In this document: positions 52,401 through 60,296 of the stretch, one piece after another
Layout of the letters: each line of letters opens with the position of its first letter
How positions within the stretch are numbered: position 1 is the first letter of the stretch
From: a virus
Virus record (IMG/VR): IMGVR_UViG_3300044535_000472
Location: 1 to 64,000 of that record
Reading direction: 5' to 3' (one strand)
Length of the DNA stretch: 64,000 bases
Program-made: the position numbers and the translations under genes
The notes under the pieces: model-generated
Databases searched by the model: none
What the model was told of the DNA's origin: nothing
The model's input: the letters and a program-made list of their open reading frames with translations, nothing else

Positions 52401-53398
52401 GCGCCTAAAGAAGTTCCAGAGATTGGGACTGTAACCCAGTTTTCTGGTTTATTAAAATTATCCTTCGTGTAAGCAAATAAGTTTGTCATAAACTTAATTT
52501 CTTCATTAAGGATTTCCTGAGCCTTTTCTACAGATATCCCCTTACGCTTAGCAATATCTTCTGGAGCAAGTACACGCTTTCCTATATTTTCTGAAGCTGC
52601 TCTACCTGATCTAGCCTCAAAGTAAATAGGCTTACCGTTATTCTTGTTTGTAACATTATAGTCATTGTCAAAGAAAAGAATGTTACCACTTGCATCTGTA
52701 ACAGCTAGCAAAAGATTGTCAGCTCTTGAATAAGCTGTGGTATCATAAATATCATTTTTCTTTACTAGAGTTTGCAATGCACCTCTTGGTATAGCCGTTA
52801 AGTGATATCCGTAATCTTTATCTTTTGCGTTGTTAGTTATGTGTAGGATGAAATCGTAGTAAAATGCTTTTGCAGGGTCAGCTACGCGATCTTCTAATTT
52901 AGTTGCAGCATTAACTAAGTTCTGAATACCAGTTGTAGAAAAAAGACTATCTACAATATAGTTAAATGATGTAGCAAGTTCTAATGCATTACCCGCTGGT
53001 AATTCACCACTAGTAGATCTTTCAATTGCAGCTTTAACTTCTACCTCTTCAACTTTTTCTGCAGTTTCACCAGTGCCTAAATATGCTTGAACTTTAGAAT
53101 AGTCTTCAAACTCTAGCATTTTATCCGTAACAAAGTTTACATTAAACCCTGTTTTGATTAAGTGCATAGTAACATTGTTGTTAATAAAGGCAGCCTGACT
53201 AATAATACTTGGTAGTATTTGGGTATATGCCTCAGTAACTAATTGGTCATCTGCATTTTTAGAAATAAGACCCACAATATCTTTCATGTAGGTCTCTGGA
53301 TTTATCGGAGTATTATTTGAAAACGCTTCATAAAAATCACGATATACCATTTGGTAAAGCGAGTCTCTTTCTTTTTGACTTATACTACAGATTGCCAT
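43430..53398 (-). CDS. Giant virion RNA polymerase of crAss type, 3,322 aa
   Basis: Carries D2302-F-D2304-I-D2306 in a K-S-G-G-D-F-D-I-D-K-L loop, the metal-binding motif of the DPBB-fold crAss-like phage RNA polymerase (as in phage phi14:2 gp66) and of eukaryotic RNA-dependent polymerases. Crass-type enzymes are packaged and transcribe early genes after injection. Other features: an N-terminal part of about 615 residues, a Lys/Ala/Pro-rich linker (about 622-662) and a zincin motif H-E-A-W-H near residue 770. At 3,322 residues it is well above phi14:2 gp66 (about 2,180). It shares a base with the stop of the upstream gene. Confidence 0.85.
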   Translation of the reverse strand: MAICSISQKERDSLYQMVYRDFYEAFSNNTPINPETYMKDIVGLISKNADDQLVTEAYTQILPSIISQAAFINNNVTMHLIKTGFNVNFVTDKMLEFEDYSKVQAYLGTGETAEKVEEVEVKAAIERSTSGELPAGNALELATSFNYIVDSLFSTTGIQNLVNAATKLEDRVADPAKAFYYDFILHITNNAKDKDYGYHLTAIPRGALQTLVKKNDIYDTTAYSRADNLLLAVTDASGNILFFDNDYNVTNKNNGKPIYFEARSGRAASENIGKRVLAPEDIAKRKGISVEKAQEILNEEIKFMTNLFAYTKDNFNKPENWVTVPISGTSLGAMYVDYNLLTPISKVNFINQVFKPVIVPEKNYRASGQTKTNQVFYINGVTGAIPIISRGMSSDIARKLARLIARPVFEINDLGEKRELTVDEKNKYLSEYIYLPESGIEFNYVKGLGRVLKLSGKSIDAQKEAEAEDAIYKHLFEKFYVSGTEVTEKELKSGFLDGKTVINKQIDKAYEDKLDENTIVEDPIARKRDKGTGYFKVYKRRLHIKSDVLGDINGLFDNFNINEKDGEWIKTKNEVNYVDYIKDNFFINIPLNKDNQIVGLNGHIKFDPSDENFEKILNYERKKAAAPTKTNKGKKSATTKPAAKEKGKKAPAEKVEEAPKPSAWEVINEIVKNDSLEDDEFQGLSRNKKQARDFVRQFGLRFDIAQLSPNELKAKLEEAKKWFDNSIFKDKFPLENLMNEVNTYDPTSVAKWYQNAIILFEGANYSDLYHEAWHGFTRMFMTDAQRQELYEKTRKRSGNFRTYKGVYRDFAKASDLELEEFLAEEFRAYMLSGGKMEIKDVTQRSIFRKILDFFLELFGVQSYNDMVLNQEALTYANDIYNKLQFGRLTEYSYSEQNLPAEIRQQVMNKGAEAINEDYSTPLLTMRNSMEIVDTLDSLVSDFVNLRIGVTEDGSGDKAYYTTALLAIPKGREAALQYAKTKIEEAIEALDIQIANATTDSEKQRLLNQQDALVWATDNWDTESDKGIIAYYNKKSRFSDFVTASEKAVLLFEDTGEFKSRDGHDRRGNEASLLDLANESVIYLIKSLHALESNGDKALNNLGFNTLMDFGIAWNRITRILQGANSPQEMYSRLQDSKEDYPFIQELLIKLGNPDTQMTANAQNLWTQFNDAFNKTRVPLVALVIDRTTNVLERDAEGNIIKTEFEYSAKVGGASTADAKVGRDWNDRFKTTTTKYIKPDINGNNFLDIDAIYNDYASQYNSLNRLKFLQDVGIYFDNKSKIIAALNKMIPNPAKVMFDRIEAIKLHNDKMIAENKPKSIIVVRKIDDLINPTKKVRQDGDVLKGLRGFYNSLQKIQATYTDDYSDFMVLNAAGDAQYEFMENNTITQMIRELQEAPDFNTLIAKPEMSHLSALRNPFVSNDPDPRRKRLVTIHELFDMSKANGPKRGIKEEVGSNEKITIDINNLAGVSFTVNGEPSNGIAASDSDEFTKRLTDFHVSVIHGLPMGTTPADKSTILVYHLSNRKYYVNPREFALGTNGEAAAFNILLGYLEAELDRINRVKALPANAPERMIPVGKSTYGVEGEKFVIFSDMIRPELQEELKSIPAEYGGRLRDYLDLPESSDLKKRIADDVIKVYFANKINEFTEKLVEAEYMDDTMHNKIQELYAGNDTKAKKLTRNQTRNIAIKTHVYNSFIHNVETVLLYHGDPALYNMAKEEFQKRNAGINSGGIIPRTDPAMLRYLNNVVFAPDKASYRSSSWYTGQSVEKSYGEQFRSAVLEDVETKSLYYAAIEDDIRTSIKNSPGYKNGKLTDEDVEKIVKERAKPYREMKEGDAQGWITFDGYKALSIMMGAWSDTQELLYRDVLAKKNIDQTKIKEFFPVLKMQYWGPLATNGLPLTAFHKFSLVPLIPSTIEGSDLEKLHNKMVEQKVDYALFGSGSKIATITPNGKPDKFYKNSEDATNRELAFTEDGYMFTPNDIFLKYFKKQLEIAPKYKNKTTFPTQLRKLIESGLMENGVPTDFEPDMPKEVRIANWSKIGDDRAKRRESKNYSLIKRFQGNLENLMAQKKQELLDEIGWTYENGKPTGPLDKLFAYIESQLTKRELAEHHLDFVKLNKEGKLKSSLDVSLAAAEIEKVLVSIINKKLIKQKVTGEALVQVSGAGYTNRDFFNANKDSKERLEVLGTNDLPFYRKKDGKTMAMKIKIGIQGEYKKLLDLPKVTEMIEDAARKGQSLTRLQALNQLLKDESWLNEDNNRKLVSLAGVRIPVQGLNSMEFMEVYEFLPEGSNQIVLPAEIVAKSGGDFDIDKLTTLMYKLTKNEDGSVSIAEDFQNDVITDIMDILSLESNYVDLITPNATDIVLPIAQELASKVRPYDSLQNVFTERGKEIKGTRIFEIEYNIYKHGSNSIGKRTLGQGAVDNTYSVIFNTVGAYLQPKYIIGEDEKGDPIKKEQTIYLPHNTLLTPDGAAISLSNLYDADGVNKVSDVISQLINGWVDIAKDPWIFDIQGNNFVAPALLLMVQAGVPIRQAAYFVSQPIIRQYINEVKKAKSAYAGPLGIELSNPNFFRSEARRKVLMNFPEMLAYTDTNDDGETVLYSKSIKNAASDIAGSLKDKVFNQQYFEDHLQDELDFENTDQLALLLHFLDIEDMSKVITAVKRTTNLDTQVASSLFETNLRQHQADQLREDDRFGEDVISKILDESSISSFGIAEFMSDIYKNLFTIRDSKLVNDFLLKKLSDKKFKSAVSDTFGEQDAFISNFRNDLVMFMFQNYMRNLDLDSIKYYKSLQVASKSVKLKPTTKSPVSVFVKNVKLKDKTTIPMMYFDKQKLVEEFESLQANSGKENINITNPELPFEFGIIRSGMFQNIREYGRYVMEREYLRNAIPVSDIIKRSDYIQYKKDFIAAKFEEIEESELENKATTFAYENTLRDMALDNTFNQYYILKSPTKSYAKRLLDIKEKYPDLVQKYKVLDFLTADEAKTKERVIKFKSGKLDADRINRFHEDLVELTDPFNLIETANMTSSEAQEISKFFTNLPIYTMFTTGFNSKGEYGIGQIMPDTRLTPILESMINYMETNKLMTWNLINSYFNKFSTVNSYKNTSSRYKVRNYTLDQPLWKASRNPAADLTGSFGAVQTFRDNYQSPSFIVGKAEKDVDIKQAINKLLSDRSNYLFVYNGASNPTAKPLETNDSVFALSQENTNSFGLTSKLGYQDVVSQQMTDNNYDENIKAIENSIQALKKAAKDYDNKIFWNAAGYGQYMIGADVNGENVNQKRAKAPKTFVYLSKRLYEEFGYKNKNYEVVAPKKFIRVTREDILNKVQELNKC

Positions 53399-56300
53399 TA
53401 TTCACAACGATTTTTAAGATTATTTAAAAAGTTATTTTGCGCTTGGGCCTTAGTCATCTTTTCAGCATCACTAGCAAGTTTAGCTTGAGCATCTTTATCA
53501 TTAGCTAAAGTTTCTGCATTTGACTTTGATTCATTCATAACTTCATCAGTTTCAGGTTTTGGAGCAGGAGCCTTTTTCTTTTTTGTAGATGAAACAACCA
53601 TCTTATCAATATCTTCTACAACTGATTCATCTAGGATTTCACCTATGGCATCCTCGTCATTCAAAGGTACAACAGTAACTTGTTTTTTACTAACTTTTTT
53701 AACCTTAACTACACGACCATCTTCAAGTTTAATGATCATTCCCACTTCAGGTTTTACTTTAGCTGTTTCTTCAGTTTCAAGAACTTCTGGTTCTTTAACA
53801 ATTTCTTCAATAGCAATACCGTATAGCTTAAGCTCATCAACTATCTTTTTAATTTTTTCATTTAAATCATTGATTTTAACTAAGTTACCTGAGCTTATAG
53901 CTGCAATTTGTTCACCTCTTAGTTTAGATAACTTAGTTTTTAAACCGTCAATTCTTTTTTGCTGTTTAGTTTTTTCAGCTTCAGCTAATGCATCTTCTTC
54001 CTCTTGAGTTCTAGTAACTTCAGAACCTGCTGGTCTACCATATCCAGTAACCTCAAAGATATCACGTGATGTGTTTAGCTTTAATAGTATACTAGGGTTT
54101 TCTGCAGTTCCTGTATTTAAACTAGTAAGACCTTTTACAACACCTCCAGCATTAGTAGAAAGTTGTATTGGTAGGATGTAAATATCGGTGATGTCTTCCC
54201 CAGTAGCTTGGCGAATTAATTCACGGTATGCTAACTGTTGAATTGTATGTCCACGCTCATATTGATATTCATCTGCAGGATCATTATAGCTATCAACTAA
54301 GTTTCTAGTAGACGTCTTTAAGTCAATAATACCTAAATCGCCATTTTCATTATACATAAGAAAGTCAATTTCCCCAGCACGTGGTCCAGCAATATCACCA
54401 AATAAAGTTGGGATACTACCTACTACTTTAAAGCCTTTATCTTTTAAGTATTGTTTAACTTCAACCATTGTGTTGTACAATGCACTTGGGAAAGTCGCAC
54501 TATACTGCATCATTTTCTCACCACTTTCTGAGTCAACTTTACCAGATAACTCTTCTAGTTTTTGTTTTACTTGCTCTGGTGTAGTTAATTTACCATCAAA
54601 GAAATCACGAAAAATAGGGTCAAGTACATTACCACGGTTAGCAGCAGTAGTATTAGTAAACTTCTTGGCTAAGATATCCCTAACGATATCACTAACACGA
54701 GCTACCTTATTGCCATCCTTTTCATATCCACCTTCTACTTTAGTAACTCCACTAGCTTTAAAGCTATCGCTAAGTTTCTTAATTAAAGCTTGTACCTTTT
54801 TATCAGCTTCAGCAAACTTAGCAGCAAACTGAAGATCAGCTATTGCTTGTTGTAGTGTTTGACCTTGAGCATGTAAAGCAACAACCTCATCTTCGGTTAA
54901 ACCATTAATATGTTCTGGTAACCAACCTCTTGCAAATAGATCATCTCTAATCTGCTGAATATCAAGTGGTTTAGGTTCTTCTGGTTTTTCTTCAACAGGA
55001 GCTTCAGTTTTACTTTTCTTCCAGTTTTCAATAATTGTAACAGCCTTTGGGTTAGTTTGAATAAAGTTTTTAAAGCCTATTTTGCTTTCTTTTATTTTAG
55101 CAACGGCAGCTACTTTTTTATAAGCATCATAAAGTAAATCGGAAAGATCTTTAGGAAGCTTTTCAACAGGGGTGTTAATATCAATATTATCTACATCTTC
55201 TGCTGTTGTACTAAATCCTTCTAATGGTGTAACCTCAGGAACTTCTTCAGTAGTAGCAGTAGAGGTTTTAGTAGATGCTGTTTTTACCAATACAGGTAAA
55301 CTAATCATTACCGAACCATTTGCTGCATTAAATCTTAATTCAGCTTCGGGTAGTAACTTAGTTACTTGTTCTTTAATTTTATTAAACTCTTCTCTAGTTA
55401 AACCTGTTTTTTGCTCATATAAATCACTTATTTCATCTTCTGTTTTTGCAGAACGTAATGCATCTAAAGTAGCAGCATTTAAACTAACATTGCTAGTAAT
55501 TATATTTCCAGATGCATCTCTTAATAACTCATATCCTCTTTTTAAGTTATTAGCATATACTCGTAAACCGTCAAGAGAAATGTTTGTTTTTTCAGTGTAC
55601 TCATGTTCTGCAGGTAAAGACTTTTGAACTTCTGCAAGCATAGTCTTAAAGTTATCTTTATTACCAGACTTGTTCTCCATTTTAGAAGTCCATCTATTAG
55701 TTGGAGTAGTAACAACTTTACCATCTTTTATAGACCTTTCATATATTCTTATATAACCAACATAATCATTATCAGATGTTCCTGTCATGATAACATCTAC
55801 TAATCCATTATCTGGGTTAGTATATTCAGCAAGACCAATTCCGTTAACTTCTCTATAGCCTGATATTTTTGAATTTTTACCACTACCTCCAACTACATCA
55901 GCAAACTCAGTTTCATCTGGGAATAAATCTTTTCTTTTTCTATTCTTAATTGCATCTTCTGGTGTTTCTGTTGCAGGTTTAGTACCCTTAGCTTTTGCTC
56001 CTAATGCATCTGCCTCAGCATTAGCTTCTTCAAATCCAATTACCTCACCATCTACTGTTACAGTTAATGGTTGAACACCAAGTTTTAAAGCTCTAGATGT
56101 TGCATATATTATTGCCTGTAAAAGCTTTACTCTTCTATCATTTTCTTCTGGAGTAAGTTTATCGCTTTTTTCTATTACAGGAGTTTCTTCAGCCGTAGTT
56201 GTTTCTTCTTCTTCAATAGCAACTTCTTCTAGTACTTCATCCTTTGGTTCTTCAACAGATTCCATAGCAGGAGACTTTCTACGCTCACCCGGTTTTTGTA

Positions 56301-59300
56301 AGTAATCCGTTTGATCAATAGTTAATCCTACTAATGCTACAGCTTGCTTTAATACATTATCATCAGAACTTTTTATCTTAAATGTATTCTTAATAAACTT
56401 TTTAATAGAGTTTACTACTTGAGTAAATGTACTTTCTTTTGGAGTTCTAGTAGATTTAACCTGAATAAGTAACGCCTGAAACTGTGGGTTAGTCATTACC
56501 TCATTAATAAAACTAACAGGTGACGCCATACCCATTGGTATCTTACCTCCAAAGTCATCAAGTAAAGATGGATTAGTTTGAACTGTTGCTTTTACAGCAT
56601 CCATCATTTCTTCTACCTCAGCTGCAAATTCTTCATCTTGTAAAAAGTCTGTAGTTAAAGACATCATCATACCTTTTAATACAAGGTATTCTGCTCTATA
56701 CTCATTGTCTTTATAATTAGAAGACGCATATCTAAAATCAATAATGAGCCCGTTTTTAGGATCATGTGAAATAGGTACGCTATGATTAGGTCTAATGGTA
56801 ACTTTCATGTCACCCTTGTTTAGACTTAAAATCTTTTGCGCTAATTTCTTTTCAGCTGACGTTGCAAACTTGCTATTAATAATAAAATTACAAAGATCAT
56901 CCATAGATACTTGAGATGCTTTAGACATATCAATACCTAACTCGTTAGCATAATCTTGTACATTGCGGGTATCTTGACCATTTTTTTTCTTATGTGCAAA
57001 ACTAAAATACTCTTCTAGTAAACCAAGTTCTGCAGCCGCTTCACGAATAGGTCTTTCTTTAACAACCTTATTGTATACCTTTTCATAGTTATCAAACATT
57101 TCTTCAATAGCTGGTATACGAAGATCATTTCCTTTTATAGGCTCTAATGTCTTTGCATCAATTAGTGTTGGATACCTATCATTTTTTTCAAATGCTTCAA
57201 TATCCTCTACACTTACAAATACACCTTGTTGTTCAAATAAAGCTTTTAAGAATGCGTTTTGGATCATACCCTTCATGAACTTCTTTTTCTGTTCTCTAAG
57301 GATATCCTTACGCTTTTCATATACACGCTTTAATGAGTAGCCAATATTATTTTTAAACTCATTAAAACCAATAGGATCGGTTAACATATTAACCCACTTA
57401 GCCATATTTCTATTATCTGTACCTAATGAATGCCAATCATTATACATGGTAAACATATCATTAAGCTCTTCTGCTAAGAAAGGTCTAACGTTACTTGTAG
57501 TAGTCATGTCATTAAAGTACTTATCAAAAGCGCTCTTTAATACATTCTTATATTCGTCTAATGCATCTTGAGATGTTAAATCATCTAATGTAAACTCTGT
57601 TTCATCTTCTAGATTTTTCTTATCTAGGTTTTCAATAAAAGCTTTTCTTGCATCTTCAAGTTCTCTTTTTTCTTCTGCAGTAAGTGTGCTTTTTCCAGCA
57701 AGACTTAAAAGAGTTGAATAAATAGAAGATGCATTGGCAAGATTCTCAAGGTTATCAGCTTCACGTGTTAAACGTTTTGCAATTTTAGTTTCACCATTCT
57801 CTTCATTTATTTTAGCCTGAGCTCTTAATGATTTAACATCATCTTGCATTTGTGATACAGAGAATATCTTAGATGCACGCATTCCAGGCATTCTAGAAAA
57901 ACTAGGAATTGCAGCAAACTTTTCTTGTATGCCTTGAATTCTATCTAAAGTTTCTTCAAATGTTTTACTAGAATATACAGCAAAGAATGTAGCCTCCTCA
58001 TGCGCATTATAATTATTTACTTCTGCAGCATAAGCCTCAGGGTTAGTAAACTTATTAATCTTGCTTGGATCATACTTGTTAGGCATTTTTTCACGGAAGC
58101 TTTCAAAACGCTGACCTAAATCTTGTACGTTTCTAATAGCTTTTTCTAATCTTGAAAAATATTTTGCTTGATCAGCTTCTACATAATTTTCACCTAAAGC
58201 ATTTGCTAGCTCTTCAGCATTAAGTTGTCTTAAGTCTTTTAGGTTATCTATAAGAACATCTAAGCGTCCGGCTTGAGCAAGTGTATGCACATAGCTTATT
58301 GTAGCATCATTTCTAATATCACGTTGATCTTTTTCATCACCTAAAGCTTCAGCTACATGTCCAACTCTTGCATAGTTAATTTGTTCTCCACCCGCTTTAT
58401 CAAATAACTTATAGAATTCTCCAGGATCATCTGCAGATTTTTGAGCAGCTGTTAAAACTCTATTAGCTTGATCATTTAAATCAGCTGCGTATTTCTCATA
58501 GTTTTCTTTACCCATCCAAGTCTTTTTGCCAAGCTCAACCATTGGATTAGCAACTGATTTTACCATAGAGGTTCCAGTGTATATTGCTCCACCGCTTAAT
58601 AAACCTTGTGCAAAAACTTCTAGACCTTCTTTACTATATTGACTATTAGCACCAACAAGTATAGATTCTCCCAATACTCCTTTGTGAAATTTAAGCGGAT
58701 CTTGAAACTTGGTAGTGTAGTAGTGGTCAACACCTTTAATAGCAGCCTCTTGGAATAATTCCTGAATACCTTCTGGTACATTTTTACCTAAGTAATCAAG
58801 TAGTCTACCAGGAGTTTGCATCATCGCATGTTTTAAATATGCTTTCTTACCCCACCTTTTAATATTATTTTCAATAAGCTCGTAACTAGCTTTACCAGCT
58901 GCACCAGCTATAGTAGATTTTACTAAATGCTTGTTATAATTTTTTACAAATTGATCTGCTAAACTTCTTTTTACTGCACCATGTCCAATTATTTTTTCAA
59001 AACCAAAAGCGTTGGTCATGTATATAATAGGAAGATTTATAAGCGTAACAGCTTTACCGTTTTGCTCAGCAATAGTTAAAATTTTTGAAGCATCTTCACC
59101 AGTTGGTCCAGTAGAAAGTTTTTGCTTAGCATCTATTAACTCATTGTGCAATTGCTCATAACGAGTTTTATCTGTAATCTCATTATTTTCATTAATAAGA
59201 GATTGCATTTCTTTATTAATACTAGCAATTTTCTTTTGTTGAACTGCACCATATTCTTGTCTACCTGATTCAATTTTTTCTAGTATAGCACCACCACCTT

Positions 59301-60294
59301 CAGTTTGAGCTTCATTAATACCAAATCTTATACGCTGAAGATCTGCATAGCCTCCACCAACACTTCTCATTATTGCAGCAACCCCATTTAATTCACGAGC
59401 TTCATCAAGACCTCTTATTGTATTTTTTAAAGGATTAATTTCTTTTGCAAAACCAACACCCATGCCTTTTATACCACCTAAACCTTTTTGACCTTCCCAG
59501 ATCATTCTTAATTTAGCCACATTATCTGCTTTGCTAAAAGCGGATAATCCAGTTTTTATAGCCTTACCTCTTTCAATAAGAGAAGGTATACGAAGTATAT
59601 TTCTAGCAGCTGCGGCGTCTAATGGTTTTGTTGCTGCAGTAAGTCCCAATCTTGAAGCAGTAAACTTAGTAGCAGCTATAGCACTTTCTTCTATTAACAC
59701 ACCTGCTGCTATACCTAATGTAGGAGCTAGGTTTGCAAAAAAGTTTACAGAGCTACCAGCAAATCCTGGCTTACTTGACATCATAATAGACATACCATCT
59801 TGGTATGCCTTAGCACCTTCTATATCAGGAGTAGCATCAAATAAATCACTAGGCTTTGTATATGGCTTTAAATAATCTTTAGTAAAACCCCACATGGTAC
59901 TAGGAAGGTATTTAGCCATCCTAATAAAATCACCGCCCACTCTACCATGCTCATTATAATATTGCTCAGTATCAAAGTTTGCAGGATTAATACCAAGTAC
60001 ATCTACATCAGGATGTGCATAATATCTTTTTAAATTAAGACCTTCACTACCAGCACCAAATTGAGTAGGTTGTGAAAAACGCAAAGGATCAACTTTAACA
60101 CTAGCAATCTCGGAAATTTTATTGTTCCAATCATTAATTGTTGGTGCTCCCGTATTTGTAACTTTTATTGGCGTTGAGGTTTTTGGTTTAAATTCTGGCG
60201 CAGGTTTAACAGCTGGCTGTTGCGCCTTTGCTGTCATATTATCCCAAAATTCAAAAACAGAAGGTGTGCCTTGCGGAGTTTGTTCGTTTGCCAT
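53398..60294 (-). CDS. Giant protein with C-terminal PD-(D/E)XK nuclease domain, 2,298 aa
   Basis: The N-terminal third is Ala/Gly-rich with a few hydrophobic segments, then long helical stretches. Low-complexity acidic and Thr-rich linkers occur near residues 1,335-1,375 and 1,670-1,700. A RecB-like nuclease module follows: G-E-I-D1977-F then I-I-D1991-L-K1993-T-S and Q-Q-L-A-Y, the motif II, III and Q-x3-Y set. The end is Lys/Ala/Asp-rich. It lies between the partial giant gene and the RNA polymerase, with gaps of two bases or less. Probably ejected with the genome; the nuclease could process host or phage DNA. Confidence 0.72.
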   Translation of the reverse strand: MANEQTPQGTPSVFEFWDNMTAKAQQPAVKPAPEFKPKTSTPIKVTNTGAPTINDWNNKISEIASVKVDPLRFSQPTQFGAGSEGLNLKRYYAHPDVDVLGINPANFDTEQYYNEHGRVGGDFIRMAKYLPSTMWGFTKDYLKPYTKPSDLFDATPDIEGAKAYQDGMSIMMSSKPGFAGSSVNFFANLAPTLGIAAGVLIEESAIAATKFTASRLGLTAATKPLDAAAARNILRIPSLIERGKAIKTGLSAFSKADNVAKLRMIWEGQKGLGGIKGMGVGFAKEINPLKNTIRGLDEARELNGVAAIMRSVGGGYADLQRIRFGINEAQTEGGGAILEKIESGRQEYGAVQQKKIASINKEMQSLINENNEITDKTRYEQLHNELIDAKQKLSTGPTGEDASKILTIAEQNGKAVTLINLPIIYMTNAFGFEKIIGHGAVKRSLADQFVKNYNKHLVKSTIAGAAGKASYELIENNIKRWGKKAYLKHAMMQTPGRLLDYLGKNVPEGIQELFQEAAIKGVDHYYTTKFQDPLKFHKGVLGESILVGANSQYSKEGLEVFAQGLLSGGAIYTGTSMVKSVANPMVELGKKTWMGKENYEKYAADLNDQANRVLTAAQKSADDPGEFYKLFDKAGGEQINYARVGHVAEALGDEKDQRDIRNDATISYVHTLAQAGRLDVLIDNLKDLRQLNAEELANALGENYVEADQAKYFSRLEKAIRNVQDLGQRFESFREKMPNKYDPSKINKFTNPEAYAAEVNNYNAHEEATFFAVYSSKTFEETLDRIQGIQEKFAAIPSFSRMPGMRASKIFSVSQMQDDVKSLRAQAKINEENGETKIAKRLTREADNLENLANASSIYSTLLSLAGKSTLTAEEKRELEDARKAFIENLDKKNLEDETEFTLDDLTSQDALDEYKNVLKSAFDKYFNDMTTTSNVRPFLAEELNDMFTMYNDWHSLGTDNRNMAKWVNMLTDPIGFNEFKNNIGYSLKRVYEKRKDILREQKKKFMKGMIQNAFLKALFEQQGVFVSVEDIEAFEKNDRYPTLIDAKTLEPIKGNDLRIPAIEEMFDNYEKVYNKVVKERPIREAAAELGLLEEYFSFAHKKKNGQDTRNVQDYANELGIDMSKASQVSMDDLCNFIINSKFATSAEKKLAQKILSLNKGDMKVTIRPNHSVPISHDPKNGLIIDFRYASSNYKDNEYRAEYLVLKGMMMSLTTDFLQDEEFAAEVEEMMDAVKATVQTNPSLLDDFGGKIPMGMASPVSFINEVMTNPQFQALLIQVKSTRTPKESTFTQVVNSIKKFIKNTFKIKSSDDNVLKQAVALVGLTIDQTDYLQKPGERRKSPAMESVEEPKDEVLEEVAIEEEETTTAEETPVIEKSDKLTPEENDRRVKLLQAIIYATSRALKLGVQPLTVTVDGEVIGFEEANAEADALGAKAKGTKPATETPEDAIKNRKRKDLFPDETEFADVVGGSGKNSKISGYREVNGIGLAEYTNPDNGLVDVIMTGTSDNDYVGYIRIYERSIKDGKVVTTPTNRWTSKMENKSGNKDNFKTMLAEVQKSLPAEHEYTEKTNISLDGLRVYANNLKRGYELLRDASGNIITSNVSLNAATLDALRSAKTEDEISDLYEQKTGLTREEFNKIKEQVTKLLPEAELRFNAANGSVMISLPVLVKTASTKTSTATTEEVPEVTPLEGFSTTAEDVDNIDINTPVEKLPKDLSDLLYDAYKKVAAVAKIKESKIGFKNFIQTNPKAVTIIENWKKSKTEAPVEEKPEEPKPLDIQQIRDDLFARGWLPEHINGLTEDEVVALHAQGQTLQQAIADLQFAAKFAEADKKVQALIKKLSDSFKASGVTKVEGGYEKDGNKVARVSDIVRDILAKKFTNTTAANRGNVLDPIFRDFFDGKLTTPEQVKQKLEELSGKVDSESGEKMMQYSATFPSALYNTMVEVKQYLKDKGFKVVGSIPTLFGDIAGPRAGEIDFLMYNENGDLGIIDLKTSTRNLVDSYNDPADEYQYERGHTIQQLAYRELIRQATGEDITDIYILPIQLSTNAGGVVKGLTSLNTGTAENPSILLKLNTSRDIFEVTGYGRPAGSEVTRTQEEEDALAEAEKTKQQKRIDGLKTKLSKLRGEQIAAISSGNLVKINDLNEKIKKIVDELKLYGIAIEEIVKEPEVLETEETAKVKPEVGMIIKLEDGRVVKVKKVSKKQVTVVPLNDEDAIGEILDESVVEDIDKMVVSSTKKKKAPAPKPETDEVMNESKSNAETLANDKDAQAKLASDAEKMTKAQAQNNFLNNLKNRCE

Positions 60295-60296
60295 AA

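Noticed and set aside
55172-55627. 151-residue plus-strand ORF, and similar ones at 44199, 51219, 53645 and 40119
   Set aside because: They are shadows of the giant minus-strand genes: low-complexity Ser/Leu-rich products antisense to frames that carry real motifs.
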